The translations under genes and the position numbers were made by a program. A stretch of DNA of 64,000 bases from Halochromatium roseum (GTDB lineage: Bacteria; Pseudomonadota; Gammaproteobacteria; Chromatiales; Chromatiaceae): NCBI RefSeq assembly GCF_016653315.1, contig NZ_NHSH01000053.1, forward strand, positions 27,174-91,173. Direction: 5' to 3'. The notes below the pieces were generated by a model. The model was not told where the DNA came from, ran no database searches, and saw nothing but the letters and a program-made list of their open reading frames with translations. Positions 62,637 through 64,000 of the stretch are shown here, piece by piece (positions within the stretch are counted from its first letter, which is position 1; every line of letters begins with the position of its first letter).

Positions 62637-62870
62637 CTAGCAGTGAAAAAGGGATCGAGCCGCTGGCGACGCGGCAAGAGATAGAGGGCGGCCAAATCCT
62701 GCAAGATAAGCGCAGAGTCCGTACTGCTCATCCTGCAGAATCTCCGTCAAGCGCTCTTTATGCTTAAAGGCCCTCCAGCGTCGCTGCGCCGCGTCCGCAT
62801 CGAGCGGCGGTTGTTGATGCGCCCGCGTTAACGGATGGGTGCCCTCGCCTTCCTTGCGGATCATTCTCAC
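62637..62870 (-). pseudogene. Truncated HNH-endonuclease-like gene (PtuB-like partner)
   Basis: MRMIRKEGEGTHPLTRAHQQ and WRAFKHKERLTEILQDEQYG then LCAY match the start of the small HNH nucleases that accompany PtuA/retron-type ATPases. The sequence degenerates exactly where LCAYC-E would lead into the HNH core (here LCAYLAGFG), followed by unrelated residues in 77 total. It overlaps the ATPase gene by 4 bases. Confidence 0.55.
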
Positions 62871-63655
62871 CGTTGCAGCGCCTCCTGCCGGCGGATGCTG
62901 CGCTCGATCTTCTGAATTTGTGGATGATATGGGTTGATGCGCTGCTTGAGCATCTCGATCAGCTCACAAGCGCGCTCGCTTCGAAAATACCCCTGGTCGA
63001 CCAATTCGGTCAGCTCCTCGAGCAGGGCCTTTTCGGGTACCGGTGGCTGCGGATCAACCTGCATGACGGCTTGCAAGACGTCCTGACTCGGCTCGCCGTA
63101 AGAGAAGGCTTTGGGCTCTGTGGCAACGGCGATGCCCCGATCGCGGAAACCAAGCAGACGGATGCATTCCCGCCGCACGGTGGTCAATACCTGGGGGCTG
63201 TGCGTGGTGACGATGAATTGGATGCGCGGAAAGGCGCCGCGTAAGGTGGCGATCATCTGCTGTTGCCAGGCCGGATGAAGGTGCATCTCGACCTCGTCGA
63301 TCAGGACCAGACCGGGCGTTTCAGCCGGCGCCGCCATGCTCAGGTGCGGGTTCAGCTTAACGCAGCGCCAAGCGAGATCGGCGACCAGCGAGACCAAGGC
63401 ACGCACCCCATCGCTGAGTAAACTGACCGGCAGGATGCCGCTGTCGGCCTGATGCATGGCCAGCTCGTCATGCGAAAAACTGTAGTGCAGATGACTCCAG
63501 CCCAAGGGCTTTAGGACACCTTCAACCGTTGACTGGATCGCCTTGAGCTGCGCGCCGATGGCTTGCCCAGCATAGGTCTCTGGCATCTGTTGCTCCTGTA
63601 AAGCGGCCAAGGTCGCGCTCTTCATCCAGACCTGCAGCTGGTAACTTCTCAATAA
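62867..63655 (-). pseudogene. 5'-truncated PtuA/Septu-like AAA ATPase
   Basis: Retains the C-terminal half of an ABC/RecF-like ATPase: Walker B TPGLVLIDEVEMHLHPAWQQ, IQFIVTTHSPQVLTTVRREC, FSYGEPSQDVLQAVMQVDP and a helical end. The N-terminal Walker A half is missing. Homology starts near 63650, where the transposase gene ends; the ORF running on to 63730 merely reads through transposase sequence in another frame. With the HNH remnant downstream it is a dead Septu-like pair. Confidence 0.7.
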
Positions 63656-63656
63656 G

Positions 63657-64000
63657 TCACGGCACGCCCGCGGCCGCCGCGCGCTCACGGACGATGTCCG
63701 GCAACGGCGGAATCGTGCCGGTCTGCTCAATGCGATCGTTGAGATACTCCCAAAAAGAGAGGCCCAACTTGCGGCAGGTCTTCTTCAAACTGGCAAAGGT
63801 ATCGCGGCATCGTCGCCCGAGGTCACTGCGGGTTCCGCCGCTGATCTTGCGCCATTTGACGTAACCGCGGATATCGTTCTCACTGCCGTTGGTGTGCAGC
63901 GGGATATCGGGGCGCAACAAGACCAGTAGCAGCTCGCTCTGGTGGCGATGTAGCCGCTTCAAGGTCTGGTTGAGGGCGGCAAAGGAGGTCTTCTGGGTGA
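63657..64000 (-). mobile_element. C-terminal part of a transposase gene (IS66-like), cut by window edge
   Basis: The open frame continues to the window end. VLLRPDIPLHTNGSENDIRG, YVKWRKISGGTRSDLGRRCR and LKKTCRKLGLSFWEYLNDRI are typical of the C-terminal catalytic region of a DDE transposase, with Glu in NGSEND as the probable final acid. The family (IS66-like) is a tentative call. The element interrupts the PtuA-like gene around 63650. Confidence 0.7.

Overview
The window is high-GC Gammaproteobacterial chromosome, most likely from a purple sulfur bacterium or close relative (Chromatiales/Chromatiaceae). That placement rests on the classic gammaproteobacterial mreBCD-mrdA-rodA-mltB-rlpA-dacA-dat-ybeD-lipB cell-wall block, an hda gene, a cyanobacterial-type bidirectional [NiFe] hydrogenase (hoxUYHW) and REP/RAYT repeats. 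It is inferred from gene content, not from a database match.

Layout: (1) 1-8.6 kb, housekeeping and redox genes: hslO, wrbA, hda, then hoxU-hoxY-hoxH-hoxW and serB. (2) 8.8-31.2 kb, one large defence island read on the minus strand. Its backbone is a complete BREX type 1 set in canonical order: brxA-brxB-brxC-pglX-pglZ-brxL. Between brxC and pglX lie two MazEF/PemK-like toxin-antitoxin pairs plus whole and broken VapB antitoxins. Between pglX and pglZ lies a coupled cassette: an OLD-family ATPase/TOPRIM nuclease and a UvrD-like helicase (a Gabija-like GajA/GajB pair), an AAA ATPase and an AlbA_2/HATPase protein. An opposite-strand Phd/VapC pair follows. (3) 31.2-44.2 kb: metA with a coupled P-loop protein, an alpha/beta hydrolase, an mlaE-F-D lipid-transport operon, a Do-family protease with a two-component system, and yceI. 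(4) 44.2-61.6 kb: EF-G, an L,D-transpeptidase facing a Braun-type lipoprotein gene, a chorismate-lyase-like gene, the cell-wall elongation block and gatCA. (5) 61.6-64 kb: a decayed second defence island holding a collapsed DUF499 ATPase, a beheaded PtuA-like ATPase with a broken HNH partner, and the end of a transposase gene.

The standout observation is pglX. Its 1455-codon frame contains an entire REP-associated tyrosine transposase (RAYT, Y1/HUH) domain inserted in frame immediately before the methyltransferase motif. The domain is bracketed by REP-like hairpin repeats that are themselves translated as a recurring VVRASSP...GQDGLTT peptide. A third translated REP lies nearer the C-terminus, and a fourth supplies the stop codon of the downstream AAA ATPase. 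The RAYT domain has no start codon of its own near its beginning, so as written it can only be made as a PglX-RAYT fusion. A second, wider pattern is the abundance of short tandem duplications, both inside conserved proteins (Hsp33, SerB, HoxW) and exactly across gene starts or stops (mlaD, yceI, mltB, rodA).
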